Positions 1-11,952 of a DNA stretch of 64,000 nt are shown here, piece after piece. How positions within the stretch are numbered: the first letter of the stretch is position 1; each line of letters begins with the position of its first letter. The DNA comes from Flaccisagitta enflata (lineage: Eukaryota > Chaetognatha > Sagittoidea > Aphragmophora). The translations under genes and the position numbers were made by a program. The stretch lies in assembly GCA_965153355.1 (NCBI GenBank), contig OZ231127.1:32178001-32242000 (forward strand), read 5' to 3'. Under the pieces are notes generated by a model. It made no database searches and had not been told where the DNA came from. It saw only the letters and a list, made by a program, of their open reading frames with translations.

Positions 1-2
1 TT

Positions 3-2831
3 GAGCACTATCTGAGTGAATACAATCACCCAGAGGTAGTAACTATAAATGAGACTATGTTAAATAAAGATAAAAATATTTTAATCAAAGGTTACTATTG
101 TGCTGCAAGAAGAGAACCTATTGGTATGAGTGGGAAACACGGCAGTTTGATTCTGGTCAAAGAAACTATAAAGGATGTGGTTGAACTAGAATTTTTTAAA
201 TCTCAATTTCAGGAAGAAATAATCGGGATTGAGATTAAAGGAAACAAAGATCGACCAGGTCTTAAAATAGTTACTTTTTATAACCCGCCAGGAAATAGGA
301 TCAACCCTAGCATATTTCAAAATTCTTTGTATAGAGATTCAGCTACTATTTTCACGGGTGACCTGAATTGCAAAAACCTTGCTTGGGGATCAAATTCAAC
401 CAATACCCCAGGCTCAGACCTCTTAGATGTCCTTGATGACCAAAATTGGATTGTTTTGAATGATGGTTCCAAAACACGCATTGATCCAAGAAATGGTAAA
501 GAGGAAGTACCCGACTTGATAATTGGCAATAGAGCTGTAACAAATATGAAACCTGAATTTTTTGTCGGTGAAGACGTGGGGTCCGATCATTTACCCCTGC
601 ATTGTGAACTAACGTTTGGCAATCCTCAACCTAACAATCCAATTTTCTACCGAAATGTCTCTCAAATGGACTGCACTCGATTCAAGGAACAAATAAATGA
701 CAAAGTAAGCTCTCTTCCTGTGAATTTTGAAACAGCCCGTGAACTAGATAGAGTAGCCAATGACCTTCCTAATGTGGTAAGAGAGGCCTTCGAGGCCTCA
801 TGTCCACTGAGGGAGAAAAGAACCCGGACGGCACCAGTCTCAGCCCATGTGCTGGCACTGATAAAGAGGAAGCGAAAATTACGCAGAGAGAAGAGTGCTG
901 CAATGGCAAGGGGCGACTCAGTGGCTGCTCAGACTATTCAGAGAGAGAGCAACCTAATTGGTAGCCAGATAAAGAAGCAACAAAAGCTTGAACAAAAAGT
1001 CAGACATGAAGTAGCCTGTAGTAAGCTAGCAGCAGAACCTGACCCCCGCAGATTCTTCCAATCTGTCAAAAGACTGTCCTGCAATGAAGAGGGGACAACT
1101 GTACACACCAAAAAAATCTCAGATGAGCTAGGGAACATAGCTAGCACAGCTGAAGAAAGAATAGAACTTTTTGCTAATAGACTGGAACGAGTGCATCAGA
1201 CTCCAGAATTTGTGGGATTTGACGATGGCTGGAAAATAAGTGTTGAAAGATATATACGACAAAATGATATGGCTTTCACTACCAACCCCATCGCCAAATA
1301 TCTGGAGCCTGAAGAGGGGGATGACTCTCCACTGGTGACTCAACCTACAGTGGAAGAGGTAGCCGACCACCTTAAGAACTGTAGAACTAAGTCAGCTGCT
1401 GGCCACGATGGTATTGGCTACAACCTCCTAAAGAAGGTTCCTCCCTCTTATCTGGCCTACATAACAAAGTTTTTTGGGGCCTGTATAAAGATAGGATACT
1501 TTCCTAAGGTCTGGAAGCATGCCAAAACCATAATGGTGCCTAAGCCTGGGAAAGATCTATCCCAAGCTAAAAATTACCGACCCATATCCCTCCTCTCCTG
1601 CTTAGGAAAACTATTTGAGAGACTGCTGGCAGGCAGGCTAAGTAATTTTCTTGAGTCCAAGGGCATATTTAACAAAAATCAAAGTGGTTACAGAAAAGGT
1701 AAAATGAGTTCTGACCATCTGTTGAGACTTGTAGAGGAGAGCCATAAAGGTTTCAGAGAAGGTGAAGTAACAGCTAGTTTGTTTTTAGATGCAGAGGCAG
1801 CCTTTGACAAATGCTGGCACGATGGTATCAGGTACAAATTAAAAAACTCACTAGGCTTGCCAGACAGGATAGTCAGAGTTCTTAGTTCTTTCCTTACTGA
1901 TAGAACACTACAAGTCTTTGAAACAGGGCTCTTCTCTAAAGTTGTCAACTTAAGGGCTGGGACACCCCAAGGGAGCTGCCTGTCCCCACTCATCTACATC
2001 ATATCTGTAAATGACCTACCCACAGGAGAAGACACTGGTACAGGCCACTATCAGTTCGCAGATGACATTGCCATATGTGGCAGTGCCAAGACCGAGTTGC
2101 TGGCTGTCCGAAAGATTCAAAGGGCAGTGGATGCTGTCGAAGGATGGTGCCGTAAGTGGCGAGTAAAATTAAATGGGGACAAATCAAATTTGGTCATTTT
2201 AAGTAAGAAACGGGGAAAGCTAGATGAAAACCTGGCAATCCTCCTTTTCAATGATGTAGTGAGGCCGGTATCTAAGGCAAAATTCCTTGGTGTTGAAATA
2301 AATCCATCTCTCAACTTCAAGGATCATATTCAAGCTTTATCTCAAAGAGCAGAAAAAAGACTGAATATCCTTAGAATACTAGCATGGGGTGGGACCGATC
2401 CAAAGATCCTCATCCGACTCTACAAAGTTTATGTCAGATCAATTTTTGAATATGGGTCTGTCTGTTTTGTTCACTCCCCAGACAGCACCCTTGACATCAT
2501 GCAAAAAATCCAGAATAGAGCCATCCGTATCTGTCTCCATCTGCCAAGATATGTCAGTCTGAAAATATTGCATGAGAGTGTCTGTCTGCCCAGGATAAAG
2601 GACCGACTGCTGCAGCTGAGCTCGAAAATGGTGACCAAGATGAAGGTTGGGAACCCGATGTTGGGCAAATTGATCTGTGAAAGAGAGGCAGAAGTGATTC
2701 AGCTAGTTAGCGCAAGTACATCAAAGGATCAAAAAGTCATCTATCGGTCCCACCGCAGCCCTCTAGATGTTATCCTGCCTGCACAGCGCCCACCAAATCT
2801 TCCTCCATCTCCTACTCAAAATCAACTGTGA
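3..2831 (+). CDS. Non-LTR retrotransposon ORF2 (endonuclease-reverse transcriptase), 5' end outside window
   Basis: The encoded protein would nick target DNA and copy its own RNA (target-primed reverse transcription). The first in-window ATG is at 57, but the frame is open back to base 3 and already encodes the endonuclease NET motif at 48-56, so the real start lies left of the window. The apurinic-type endonuclease follows, with GDLN at 357-368 and SDHLPL near 582-600. Reverse transcriptase motifs come next: NYRPISLLSCLGKLFERL near 1573, LDAEAAFDKCWHDG near 1786, GTPQGSCLSP near 1960 and the catalytic FADD box at 2055-2066 (FADD in place of the common YADD). The C-terminal segment (LYKVYVRSIFEYG) is typical of Jockey/CR1/I-group elements. 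There are no internal stops, so this is a young or recently active copy. It ends at TGA 2829-2831. I see no RNase H domain. The clade (Jockey-like) is inferred. Confidence 0.93.
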   Translation, partial: EHYLSEYNHPEVVTINETMLNKDKNILIKGYYCAARREPIGMSGKHGSLILVKETIKDVVELEFFKSQFQEEIIGIEIKGNKDRPGLKIVTFYNPPGNRINPSIFQNSLYRDSATIFTGDLNCKNLAWGSNSTNTPGSDLLDVLDDQNWIVLNDGSKTRIDPRNGKEEVPDLIIGNRAVTNMKPEFFVGEDVGSDHLPLHCELTFGNPQPNNPIFYRNVSQMDCTRFKEQINDKVSSLPVNFETARELDRVANDLPNVVREAFEASCPLREKRTRTAPVSAHVLALIKRKRKLRREKSAAMARGDSVAAQTIQRESNLIGSQIKKQQKLEQKVRHEVACSKLAAEPDPRRFFQSVKRLSCNEEGTTVHTKKISDELGNIASTAEERIELFANRLERVHQTPEFVGFDDGWKISVERYIRQNDMAFTTNPIAKYLEPEEGDDSPLVTQPTVEEVADHLKNCRTKSAAGHDGIGYNLLKKVPPSYLAYITKFFGACIKIGYFPKVWKHAKTIMVPKPGKDLSQAKNYRPISLLSCLGKLFERLLAGRLSNFLESKGIFNKNQSGYRKGKMSSDHLLRLVEESHKGFREGEVTASLFLDAEAAFDKCWHDGIRYKLKNSLGLPDRIVRVLSSFLTDRTLQVFETGLFSKVVNLRAGTPQGSCLSPLIYIISVNDLPTGEDTGTGHYQFADDIAICGSAKTELLAVRKIQRAVDAVEGWCRKWRVKLNGDKSNLVILSKKRGKLDENLAILLFNDVVRPVSKAKFLGVEINPSLNFKDHIQALSQRAEKRLNILRILAWGGTDPKILIRLYKVYVRSIFEYGSVCFVHSPDSTLDIMQKIQNRAIRICLHLPRYVSLKILHESVCLPRIKDRLLQLSSKMVTKMKVGNPMLGKLICEREAEVIQLVSASTSKDQKVIYRSHRSPLDVILPAQRPPNLPPSPTQNQL

Positions 2832-2867
2832 TTCATCCTATTTAGAATATTGACGCCTAGGCACAAT

Positions 2868-3240
2868 GACAACTGCCTTATCTCCTTGCTAGTTACATTC
2901 TTAGCCAGATCCCCCCAACATCACAGTACTATTTACATAGACTATGTTGGGTAAGGATCTGTTGGTGATGAGTCAGACAAGAAACAACTCCTACTACTGC
3001 ATACCAACTGTTAACAACGTAACAATCTTGTCGGTCTGTCTGCCTCTCTCCCTCAAACTACCTCACAAAGACAACTGCCTCATCCCCCTGCTAATTCCAT
3101 TCTTAGCCAGATCCCCCCAATCTCAGTACTATTTACATAGACTACTTTGGGTAAGGATCTGCGGGGGAGGAGTCAGACAAAAAACAACCCCTACTACTGC
3201 ATACCAACCGCCAACAACGTAACAACTTAGTCTCTCGGTA
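2868..3240 (+). repeat. 202-bp tandem duplication in the retrotransposon 3' region
   Basis: The segment starting GACAACTGCCTTATCTCC at 2868 recurs at 3070 with scattered substitutions. Shared landmarks are the run TTAGCCAGATCCCCCCAA, the CTACTACTGCATACCAAC run and an ACAACGTAACAA end. The second copy runs into a TGTC/TC tract. It probably belongs to the 3' UTR of the element ending at 2831, but the element's true 3' end is not certain. Confidence 0.8.
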
Positions 3241-3249
3241 TGTTCCTGC

Positions 3250-3349
<100 letters not shown>

Positions 3350-3412
3350 CCACGGCCGCAGTCAATCCCAAAGAGTCGGTCCTTCAAAAGGGGGGGGGGT
3401 AGCTACTTTACC

Positions 3413-3610
3413 TATTTATCCACCTTTTCCTATGTTGAACTTTCTATTAGTATCTCTAGCAGAATTGTCACCTTTTCATTCTTTTTTACGTATTAATACG
3501 TAGATCTACTGTACTTATTTATTCACCTTTTCTCAAGTTGAACTCTCTATTAGTATTTCTAGTACATTTATAGATTTTCCACTCTTTGTTCTTAAACAAT
3601 ACGTAGAACT
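3413..3610. repeat. Imperfect 102-bp tandem duplication
   Basis: TATTTATCCACCTTTTC at 3413 and TATTTATTCACCTTTTC at 3515 each lead into the same text (GTTGAACT, CTATTAGTAT, TCTAG). The copies are diverged. From 3610 to 4150 there is AT-rich non-coding sequence with no recognisable feature. Confidence 0.7.
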
Positions 3611-4150
3611 GCGGTCAAATTCTATAGGTACCAAAAAGCCAAATCGTGGAAAAAATGTGAATCACTTGATTTTTGCACCTAGCTTATATCTGATCCAGAA
3701 AGGACTGATTCTTTGGGAAAAGCTGTTCACTAAGCTTTTCCTAGTATTTTTGAATGATGACCCAACAAACAAAAAAAGGAAATAGAAATATGCACATATA
3801 TATACATCTTTTTTAAAACCTACTACTATGATTTTTTGAATTATTTGCTAATATTTTTGAATGATTGCCAAACAAAAAAAAAATGATATGTACGTACATA
3901 GATCTTACAAAACTGATCAAACTGCATAATGTCTACTTGTCTCAAATCGTGAAAATTGCTGTAAGTAGGGTGTAGGGATGGTGACCCCATCCAGAACGTC
4001 CTTTTGGTCCTTCCAATAAATCCCATTTCTCTCTAACCAAAGATTCTTTTTTACATTTCCGTTCTCAAAAGCAAATTATTTGGAATGATTGCTCGCGATT
4101 TTAACATATATTTTATTTCTTTTCATATATTCTTTCATTCATTCATGTTT

Positions 4151-4316
4151 AGTTGCGGACCCGCAACTTTAAAAGAGGCTTTGTCCATCCATCTGTCCGT
4201 CCGTTGGTCCGTTGGTCTGTCGGTCCGTGGTGATCTAGTTCGAAAATGTGAAAACACACATTTCCACCCCTGCCCACCCGTCCGAAACTGGTATTGGCCG
4301 TGTATCCAGCCTTGAT
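4151..4316 (+). repeat. Family H dispersed hairpin repeat
   Basis: It opens with the 18-nt hairpin AGTTGCGGACCCGCAACT, followed by GTCCGTTGGTCCG-type text, a TTTCCACCCCTGCCCACC block, a degraded end GTCCGAAACT and the terminal GTATCCAGCCTTG. Same order as the copies at 24213 and 42993, so this is a mobile or formerly mobile short element. Confidence 0.8.
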
Positions 4317-4599
4317 TCATTTTTTCATACATTCTTTCATCTCCTGCCCCTATTAGGATGTATCATGATCAGATATATAATCTGAACCGAAACTCTGCTA
4401 TCTGTCACTAAAAGAATTTGTTTGAAACCCCTTACGCTTCAGCATCAGGGAAGATTTTCTTGATATTCTTAAGTTTCTATAGTAGCCAAAACAAACCCAT
4501 TTTACATCCAGGTTTGGCCCCGTACGAAACCGAATGTTGTGGCTCGTATTTTTGCCCATACAAGGCCAAATTGAGGCTGTGGATAAAATGCCCATGCGC

Positions 4600-4965
4600 A
4601 AGGCCTTACACAGGGGTGAATTTCCATACGTCCTGAGAGGGCATATTTGAGGTCTTTGGCTTAGGTGCTATTTTCCATGATATTCAATTGGAGTTTTGCA
4701 TTTTTTCAATTTCTTGTTGATTTGCCATGTTAATCAATGGGAATTTCACATTTTTTTCTGTCGTTTATCAATTTCCCATGTTATTCAATGGGAAGTTTGC
4801 ACTTAATCAAGTCTCCATGTTAATCAATGGGAAGTTTGCATTTTATCAAGTTTCCATTTCATTCAATGGGAATTTGAGCCCTGAGAAGATTCAGGGGGGG
4901 GGGACGTACGGACGGAGGGATGGATGTTTGGTAATACACCCCTGTGTCCTACCAAAAGAAGGAGA
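4600..4965. repeat. Degenerate repeat block related to family P
   Basis: Five imperfect 40-58 bp units built around CCATGTTATTCAATGGGAA lie at 4672-4880. They are bracketed by ACACAGGGGTGAATTTCCAT (about 4611) and its inverse-like CACCCCTGTGTCCTA (about 4937). The same ends occur in the family P element at 53.6-54.0 kb, and the CCATGTTATTCAATG unit also occurs at 37.87 kb. Confidence 0.6.
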
Positions 4966-5002
4966 AGAAGAAAAATAAGAGGAAGAAGAAGAAGAATCAT
5001 AA

Positions 5003-5598
5003 GCGTTAGATGGTCAGCGGTACCCGTTGCCCCTATGTGAGTATATCTAGGTGTGTGATGGCGAGAGGGGCAGCGGCCCCAAAGGGGCCAATGATCTATG
5101 CTTAGTAAATTTTGAAGATCTGGGATTGAATTTGAGCATCAATTATGGGATTTGAGCCACGGGGCTGTGATTTGATCCTTGAGGCTGTGATTTGATCCTT
5201 GAGGCTGTATTTGAGCCTAAGGGCTGTGATTTGAGCCAAGAGGCTGTGAAAGAGCCTCAAGGCTGGGATTTGAGGCTATTGGCTGGGATTTGAGGTTTTT
5301 GGCTGGGATTTGAGCCTTGAGGCTGGGATATGGACCTCTAGACTGGGATTTTAGCCTCAAGGTTGGGAATTGAGCCTCGGGGTTGGGAATTGAGCCTCAA
5401 GGTTGGGATTTGAGCCTAAAAGGTTGGGTATTGAGCCTCAAGGCTAGGATTTGGGCCTTGAGGCAATTTGGGCCCCAAGGCCAGGATATGAGCTTTGAAG
5501 GGGGTGGACGGAAAAGGACGAGAAGAAGGAGAAGAAGAAGGAAAAATTTCCCCTATGTGTGAAAGCATAGGTTATCGGTCCCTTCGGGGCCGCTGCCC
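5003..5598 (-). mobile_element. Family P element, reverse orientation
   Basis: The tail AGCGTTAGATGGTCAGCGG is at 5003 and inverted ends are GGGCAGCGGCCCCAAAGG (5068) and CCTTCGGGGCCGCTGCCC (ending 5598). Between them lie roughly 20-bp tandem units of the form GGCTGGGATTTGAGCCTTGA (about 5150-5480) and a GAA-rich stretch. It is non-coding and I find no clear target duplication. Confidence 0.7.
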
Positions 5599-5967
5599 AA
5601 AAAGAAAAAGTAGAAGAAGAAGAAGAAGAAGACAAAGATGAAGCAGGAGACGAAGAAGAAGAAGTAGAGGAAAAAGAAAGAAAAAGAAGAATAAGAAGAA
5701 GAACAACAATAACAACAACAACTGAAAAAGAAGAAAAAAAGGTGGCGATTATGATAAAATTGAAAGTATTGGTCAAATATAACTAAATTCTGAATTTTTG
5801 ATGATTTGAATTTGGGTGAAAAGATATGGTTAGGCCGGCTTTTTCCACTACCCATTAGGTACTGTCTAAACCCAACAGGATTAAAGGTTTTCATTTTAGG
5901 TTGTAGTTGTTGTTACAGTTGTTGTTGTTGTTGTTGCGGTTGTTGATGTTGTTATTTTTGGGCAATT

Positions 5968-6022
5968 CGCGGTCAGCAGTTCCCATTGTTTTGAGAAAAC
6001 AAGCAGCGGCCCCAAACGGACT
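5968..6022 (-). repeat. Family P end fragment
   Basis: CGCGGTCAGCAGTTCCC, then AAGCAGCGGCCCCAAACGG: the tail and first inverted end only, the rest missing. Confidence 0.5.
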
Positions 6023-6359
6023 AAATTACAACAGAACGTATGTATACATATGGAGTCAAGTTAAGGCGTGTTGAAAACATGAGATGAATGGATGGATGGA
6101 TGGCTATCATACTTTTGTCAGAGAGAGAGAGAGAGAGAGAGATTTCATGGTCATTTTTCTCGCGACCACAACCAGTCAGTCGGCTCCTCACCTCCCTGTA
6201 CATCCGTATGTTTGGCAACTATGTGATCATGTGAATGTGAATGTGGGATTGGGAGGGAATTGGCAGATAGATGAAAGGAAAACAATCCCGCACACGAGCC
6301 TGCTAAAGGGAAGCGCTCGCCTCCCATACACAGTAAGAGGGAGTAAGAGGGTTAATGAT

Positions 6360-6550
<191 letters not shown>

Positions 6551-7203
6551 AATAACGGCAAGTAGCAAACACGAACTTTCAAAACTTGGAACAAAGGTTA
6601 ACAATAAAGGTTAAGAGTAGGTTAAGGTTGAGTGAATGGGTAAGGACGGAGGCAACAAGATTGAATAAGTGAAACCGTGGGTAACTTCAGGGGTAGTAGA
6701 TTTCATAGCGTGGGGCCCCTAGTGTGTGATGGGCTGTGTTCTTCATGGCTCGCGACACGGTAGTGAAAATAGAGAAAGGAGAGAAAAAAAGAGAGGAAAA
6801 GAAAAAAAAGGACGAGAGAACGAGATAAGAACTGCTGACGGTGCAGCTTACGAACCAAAGAGAGAGAAAGAGAAAGAGAAAAAGAGAGATTTTTCGTTTA
6901 GAAGTTTTGCCCAAATAACAACAGACATGTCAGCCTGTCTCTCTTTCACTTTCTGTGTCTCTTTTACTCATTCTTTTTCTCTCTCTATGTCTCTGTCTAG
7001 TTCTCCCTCGCTTTGTTTCTTTTATTGTCGGTCCTTAGAGAGACCAGAGAGAGGCGCGGAGAGAGAGAGAGAGAGAGAGAGAGTAAACGTTTAGAACATA
7101 TGAACATTTAAACTACATTGCAAAAAAATGAAAAAATACAATTGCACAGTGAGGTATCAAGGTGCAGGGACCGAAATCATAGGGGAAAATAAATTATCAA
7201 ATA

Positions 7204-7781
7204 ACAGGGTGTGCAAAAAATTTTGTACTCAGTCTACTGCTTGAAAACCATACTTGTTATAGGAGTTTCGAGCTAAAATTTGAACCATACTATCTCAGTT
7301 GGTCATACTAAAAGTAGAAACTAAGAACAGCTGATGAAACTATCATACATGGCCACACCATGTGTTAAAAGAATACCAAAAATTCAGATTTTGACATGAT
7401 TTTATTTGCAGAGCAGTGTATATTCAAAAATGCAGGAATTTGCAACTTTATTGGGCCCTTGATACATTTTTCTGGAAGAAATACATCAGGTGGAGTTGGT
7501 TTTATCAATTAAGAGTAGTTTTAGTCAACAAAAATGAAATTTAAATCAATTGAGAGATAAATGTTTATTCATAGAATGAAGAAATCTTTTGTAACCTTGT
7601 TCTTATGATCCTGTTGGCCTAAAAATGCAATCTGCTGTCTATCATCCATCATTTTTCCTCAGCTAAAGTATAAGAAATAAACTCATTTTTAACTTTGAAT
7701 ATTAGGTTTAAGAAATTCTCTTAATCCAGGCATCTTTTTTGTAGATCTGATGGCGAGTACGAGTTTTTTTGCTCACCCTGT
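7204..7781. mobile_element. TA-flanked inverted-repeat (mariner-like MITE) element, 578 bp
   Basis: The left end ACAGGGTGTGCAAAAAA and right end (reverse complement ACAGGGTGAGCAAAAAA) are inverted. Both then share GTACTC. TA dinucleotides flank both ends (7202-7203, 7782-7783), as expected for Tc1/mariner-type insertion. No open transposase frame, so non-autonomous. Confidence 0.75.
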
Positions 7782-7806
7782 TAGTTTCATACAATTTTCA
7801 GAGAGA

Positions 7807-7809
<3 letters not shown>

Positions 7810-7858
<49 letters not shown>
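7810..7858. repeat. (GA)n microsatellite
   Basis: Pure GA run directly after the inverted-repeat element at 7204-7781. From 7860 to 8240 I see nothing recognisable. Confidence 0.95.
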
Positions 7859-7865
<7 letters not shown>

Positions 7866-8637
7866 ATAAAATTTTTTTTGAGATGAACCCTGCCAATTAT
7901 TCTGACTTACAGGTCGGTTTCTGAGTTGAACAATGATCAGTTCCCGGGATTTTTTGAAAAAATCAAAATTAAAAAAAAATAGTTCTCTCCACTAGTCTCC
8001 AGGTCCTTCTTAATTAAAACCCAATGGCACAATATAGTGCAACTCCGTCATATACCTTCAAACCATGTCTTTATGAACTTTATGGTAAGTTAACCCCCCC
8101 CCGTCCCTTTCCCAATTAGATTTACTAAATAGACACTAGAACACATAATTCCAACCCGAACTACATCTAGTTTTGCCAGTCACCTCTGGCGTGTGGACAG
8201 CATTTAAACAACCATTCTTTTGAAGATCCTAAATGTTGGTGACGAGAGTTGAATCAACATCACTCCAAAGGGATGAATGCTTTCATTGCTTTGGTATCAT
8301 TTTCTAGCCTCACTACCCCGATACCTGAAAGAACATCCTGCACATTCTTTTTTATTTTTGAAATTTTCAAAAACCAACTTTTTTTTCTCATTGTGTTGGC
8401 AACTTCACGCGCAGAGTGTTCCATTTTTCTCAATGCATGCCTTTCATTTAATGAGTCTTTCAATCTGAGGACTCGAAACCGGGATCCATTTTTCCTAATT
8501 TCTCCAATTTCTATTTTCTCCCGCTCACCGGTCCCTCGAGAACCGCGAGAAAGAGCCTCCTGTCTGTCTCGAGACTGTCTCGTTGGCTATCTTTCTCTAT
8601 TTCTTTACGGATTGTTTCTTTATTCTTCTTTCAGTTT

Positions 8638-8806
8638 CTCTCTCTTTTCTCTTTTCTCTTTTCTCTTTTCTCTTTTCTCTTTTCTCTTTTCTCTTTTCTC
8701 TTTTCTCTTTTCTCTTTTCTCTTTTCTAGCCTCTCTTTTCTCTTTTCTCTTTTCTCTTTTCTCTTTTCTCTTTTCTCTTCTCTCTTCTTTTCTCTCTTCT
8801 CTCTTC
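8638..8806. repeat. Pyrimidine decamer array (TTTTCTCTTT-type)
   Basis: Tandem TCTCTTTTCT units, slightly diverged near 8728 and 8780. It gives an open frame of Phe-Ser-Leu repeats that I do not regard as a gene. Confidence 0.9.
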
Positions 8807-9050
8807 TCTCTCACTCTTGTCCTATCGAAGATTTATTATCATTTTCATTTGATCGAGCATAGTGAAATTTCAAATTAGTTGTTTTCAATCATTTCGCGAA
8901 ATTATTCCTGAATCATTATCAACAACTTCTTTGTTGCAATACAACCGGTACATTGAATGATAGAATTGGATGCAGCCGTATCAAAAAATATCTTTTGGCT
9001 GCAGCAACTAGCAAGTTCTCCCAAACTTGTTTCCATAGCGTGGGTGCTTT

Positions 9051-9139
<89 letters not shown>
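9051..9139. repeat. (TC)n microsatellite
   Basis: About 44 TC units. Confidence 0.98.
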
Positions 9140-9145
<6 letters not shown>

Positions 9146-9276
9146 CCCTCTGTTCTGTCTTCTCCATCTCGTTAGTGCTGGCGTAGTGATCTTCACCATT
9201 GTTTACGAGGGACTAATTGCGCTCGACGTTCAACTGCTTTTTGCACGAAACCGGCGCCATTTTTAAATCTCCCTTT

Positions 9277-9908
9277 GCTCCCTTCCTCCTCCCCGGCTTT
9301 GCTCCCTTCCTCCTCCGTGGCTTTGCTTCCTCCTCCTCCCCGACTTTGCTCCCTTCCTCCTCCCCGGCATTGCCCCCTTCCTCCTCCCCGGCTTTGCTCC
9401 CTTCCTCCTCCCCAGTTTTACTCCCTCCTCCTCCCCGGCTTTGATCCCTTCCTCCTCCCTGCCTTTGCTCCTTTCCTCCTCCCCGACTTCGCTCCCTTCC
9501 TCCTCCCTGGCTTTGCTCCCTTCCTCCTCCCCAGCTTTGATCCCTTCCTCCTCCCTGACTTTGCTCCCTTCCTCCTCCCCGACTTTGCTCCCTTCTCCCT
9601 CCCCGGCTTTGCTCCCTTCCTCCTCCCATGCTTTGCTCCCTTCCTCCTCCCCAGCTTTGCTCCCTTCCTTCTACCCGGTTTTGCTCCATTCCTCCTCCCT
9701 AACTTTGCTCCCTTCCTCCTCCCTGGCTTTGCTCCCTTCCTCCCCGGCCTTGCTTCCTTCCTCCTCCCCAATTTTGCTCCCTTCCTCCTCCCCAGCTTTG
9801 CTCCCTTACTCCTCCACGGCCTTGTCCCTTTCTCCTCCCCAATTCTGCTCTCTTTCTCCTCCCCGGCCTTGCTTCCTTCCTGCTCCCCGACTTTGCTCCC
9901 TTCCTCCT
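9277..9908. repeat. 24-bp pyrimidine-rich minisatellite
   Basis: About 26 units near CTCCCTTCCTCCTCCCCGGC plus TTTG. Because 24 is a multiple of three, frames stay open in both directions (LLPSSSPA on plus, GRRKGAKP on minus). This, the near absence of other codon structure and simultaneous openness of several frames argue against a real gene. Confidence 0.85.
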
Positions 9909-9972
9909 CAACTTCTTCCTCCTTATTCCTCTCCACATCCTCCTTCGACATGTTCTCTCTCTTCCCTTATCT

Positions 9973-10205
9973 GGGCAGCGGCCTCAAAGTGGCCAATGAT
10001 CTTTGCTTCCAGATATTTGGAAATTTCTCCTCCTTCTCCAACTTCTCCTCCTCCTTTATCAACCGCCCCCTTCCCCATGACTCAAATCCGAGCTTAGAGC
10101 CCATATCCCAGGCTTGAGGCTAGAATCCCTGTGTAGTGCTCCAAATCTCAGCCTTAAGGCCCAAATCTTACCCTCAATGCTTAAATCCCAGGCAAAAGTC
10201 TCAAA
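9973..10205 (+). repeat. Family P fragment
   Basis: Starts GGGCAGCGGCCTCAAAG, then CCAATGATCTTTGCTTCC, a TTCTCCTCC stretch and several diverged CCCAAATCTCAGCCT units. The right end is missing. Confidence 0.6.
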
Positions 10206-10782
10206 TTTCAGGTTAATTCCGCGCATCGGGGTCCGCCCAAGAAACTCTGACTCTCCACCATTGTAGAAGTGTCATTGCTTCTGCTGCTGCATTGAATAAG
10301 GTCACAAAGGTTGGGTGACATACCTAACTACCTGGTGTGCCATGCCAAACCAATTTTTGCTCCTCCAACTGCTCCTATGGGGTCCAAAACAGGGGTAGAA
10401 GGGCCTTTTTTGGCCTGTCCCGATTTTGTCCCTGTAAGCAAAAAGCTAGTTTGAGCAATCAAAAAATGTCAAGCAGAGTCATTCCATAGCTTGTAAGCCA
10501 TCTCTATCCATCCATCGATATGTGCAAAAAATTTGAACTCAATAACTCAACTGTAAGACGAAAAAAAAATGACTTCAAATTATAATACTCTTCCCCTTCA
10601 TTTTTCTGTCATTTTTTTCTCAAAATGAGATAAGCCGACTGTTTTTTTTTTGTAAGCCTATGATTGTTCAAACATTAAGCATTTTTTTTGTTGTCATTGG
10701 ATTAACAACTAGTTGAACGACATTTCCTCCAAATTTCAAGGATTTTTTTCCGTTTCATTTTGGAGAAATCAACATTTTCTTA

Positions 10783-11017
10783 GAGCGTTACAATTCAGAG
10801 GTACTCCTTGTTGGTGGTGTCACACTTGTGTCACACCATGATTCATACTCTGTCAAGGCATAGTAACATGATTAACAGAAAATTCATCTACATGATGAAA
10901 AAGATGGTGAAATGCTGTACCTACACCTAAAATTTCAAGTCTTAACTCTAATTCGTTTGGTCACAATGAAATTACAAAGTTGATCAGTACTGAAAACGGG
11001 AGTGAATTGTAACGCTC
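10783..11017. mobile_element. Small inverted-repeat element, 235 bp
   Basis: Perfect 15-bp terminal inverted repeats, GAGCGTTACAATTCA (10783-10797) and its complement (11003-11017). I see no clear target duplication. Interior non-coding. The flanks 10210-10780 and 11020-11870 hold AT-rich sequence with no recognisable gene. Confidence 0.55.
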
Positions 11018-11875
11018 GCCGACGAAGCCTCGTAGTTAATTCTTTGTTTCCACACAGCGCTTCTCACACAAAGGCGCGATGCTTTTGTGTCTCTATTTAG
11101 TAAAATTTCTTAAAATTCAAATTGGCTTATCCCAAAAACTATTTGAGCTAGCCCAACGAAATTTTGCATGGTTGTTACCTAGGTCAAGAGGGTTCTTCAC
11201 CTATATTCTGGTGTGTCTTAAAGAATGCCGAGGAGTCCAGACAGACCAACCAACCTACCAGAAAAAAAAATTGAAAAAACGGCATAACTTTTGAAATAAT
11301 TGTCCAATCTGGTTGAAATTTTGCATGAAGCTTCCATTAAAGATGCCACGTCACTGGCATGAAACAGAGCTTGGCAATTTTTTTTTTCCTCCAACAACCC
11401 ACCCAGCCAGAAATGGTACTTATAGAGATTTTTTTCAAAAAACTCAAATTTTTTTTAAAAAATTCAGAAACATGATCATACATGATTGCTTGAACATATT
11501 CATCAAGAATTTGACTGTCATATTGATTTCTTCATTGCATTTAACTAGATTTATTATTAGTACGTTTGCAAAAAAATGTGTAATTAGGCCTAATTTGTAT
11601 GAAAAATGAGCTCATGTAAGAAAATCCAAATATCAATTCATACATGATATAAGGCTAGCTACATGATGATGTACGGTTTTGTTTAATTTTCAACATTTTA
11701 GAATTGATGGATTTCACTCCGTCCACGACCTGGTGAGTATTTGATTATAAAAATACTTTGAAAAAAAAAATGACGATGTGACGGCACGCCTCCGTCCACG
11801 GACCCTTTTCCATGACATTAACCTTCAGCCATCATTGATAGTCCAAGCATCGATCAACAGCCACTTTGGTCTTTT

Positions 11876-11952
11876 GGGCCGCTGCCCCATTCACCATCTT
11901 ATTGCAACATACAAAAACTTAGGGGCATCGGGTACTGCTGACCATCTAACGT
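11876..11952 (+). repeat. Family P tail fragment
   Basis: GGGCCGCTGCCCC followed about 50 bp later by GGGTACTGCTGACCATCTAACG-like text, the one-sided tail of the family. Confidence 0.55.

Noticed and set aside
6726-7094. 122-codon plus-strand frame rich in Glu/Arg/Lys then Ser/Leu
   Set aside because: Composed of GA- and TC-rich low-complexity sequence.
9213-10117. Long open frames of 158-280 codons on both strands
   Set aside because: They come from a 24-bp minisatellite; several frames are open at once and encode only the repeat unit.
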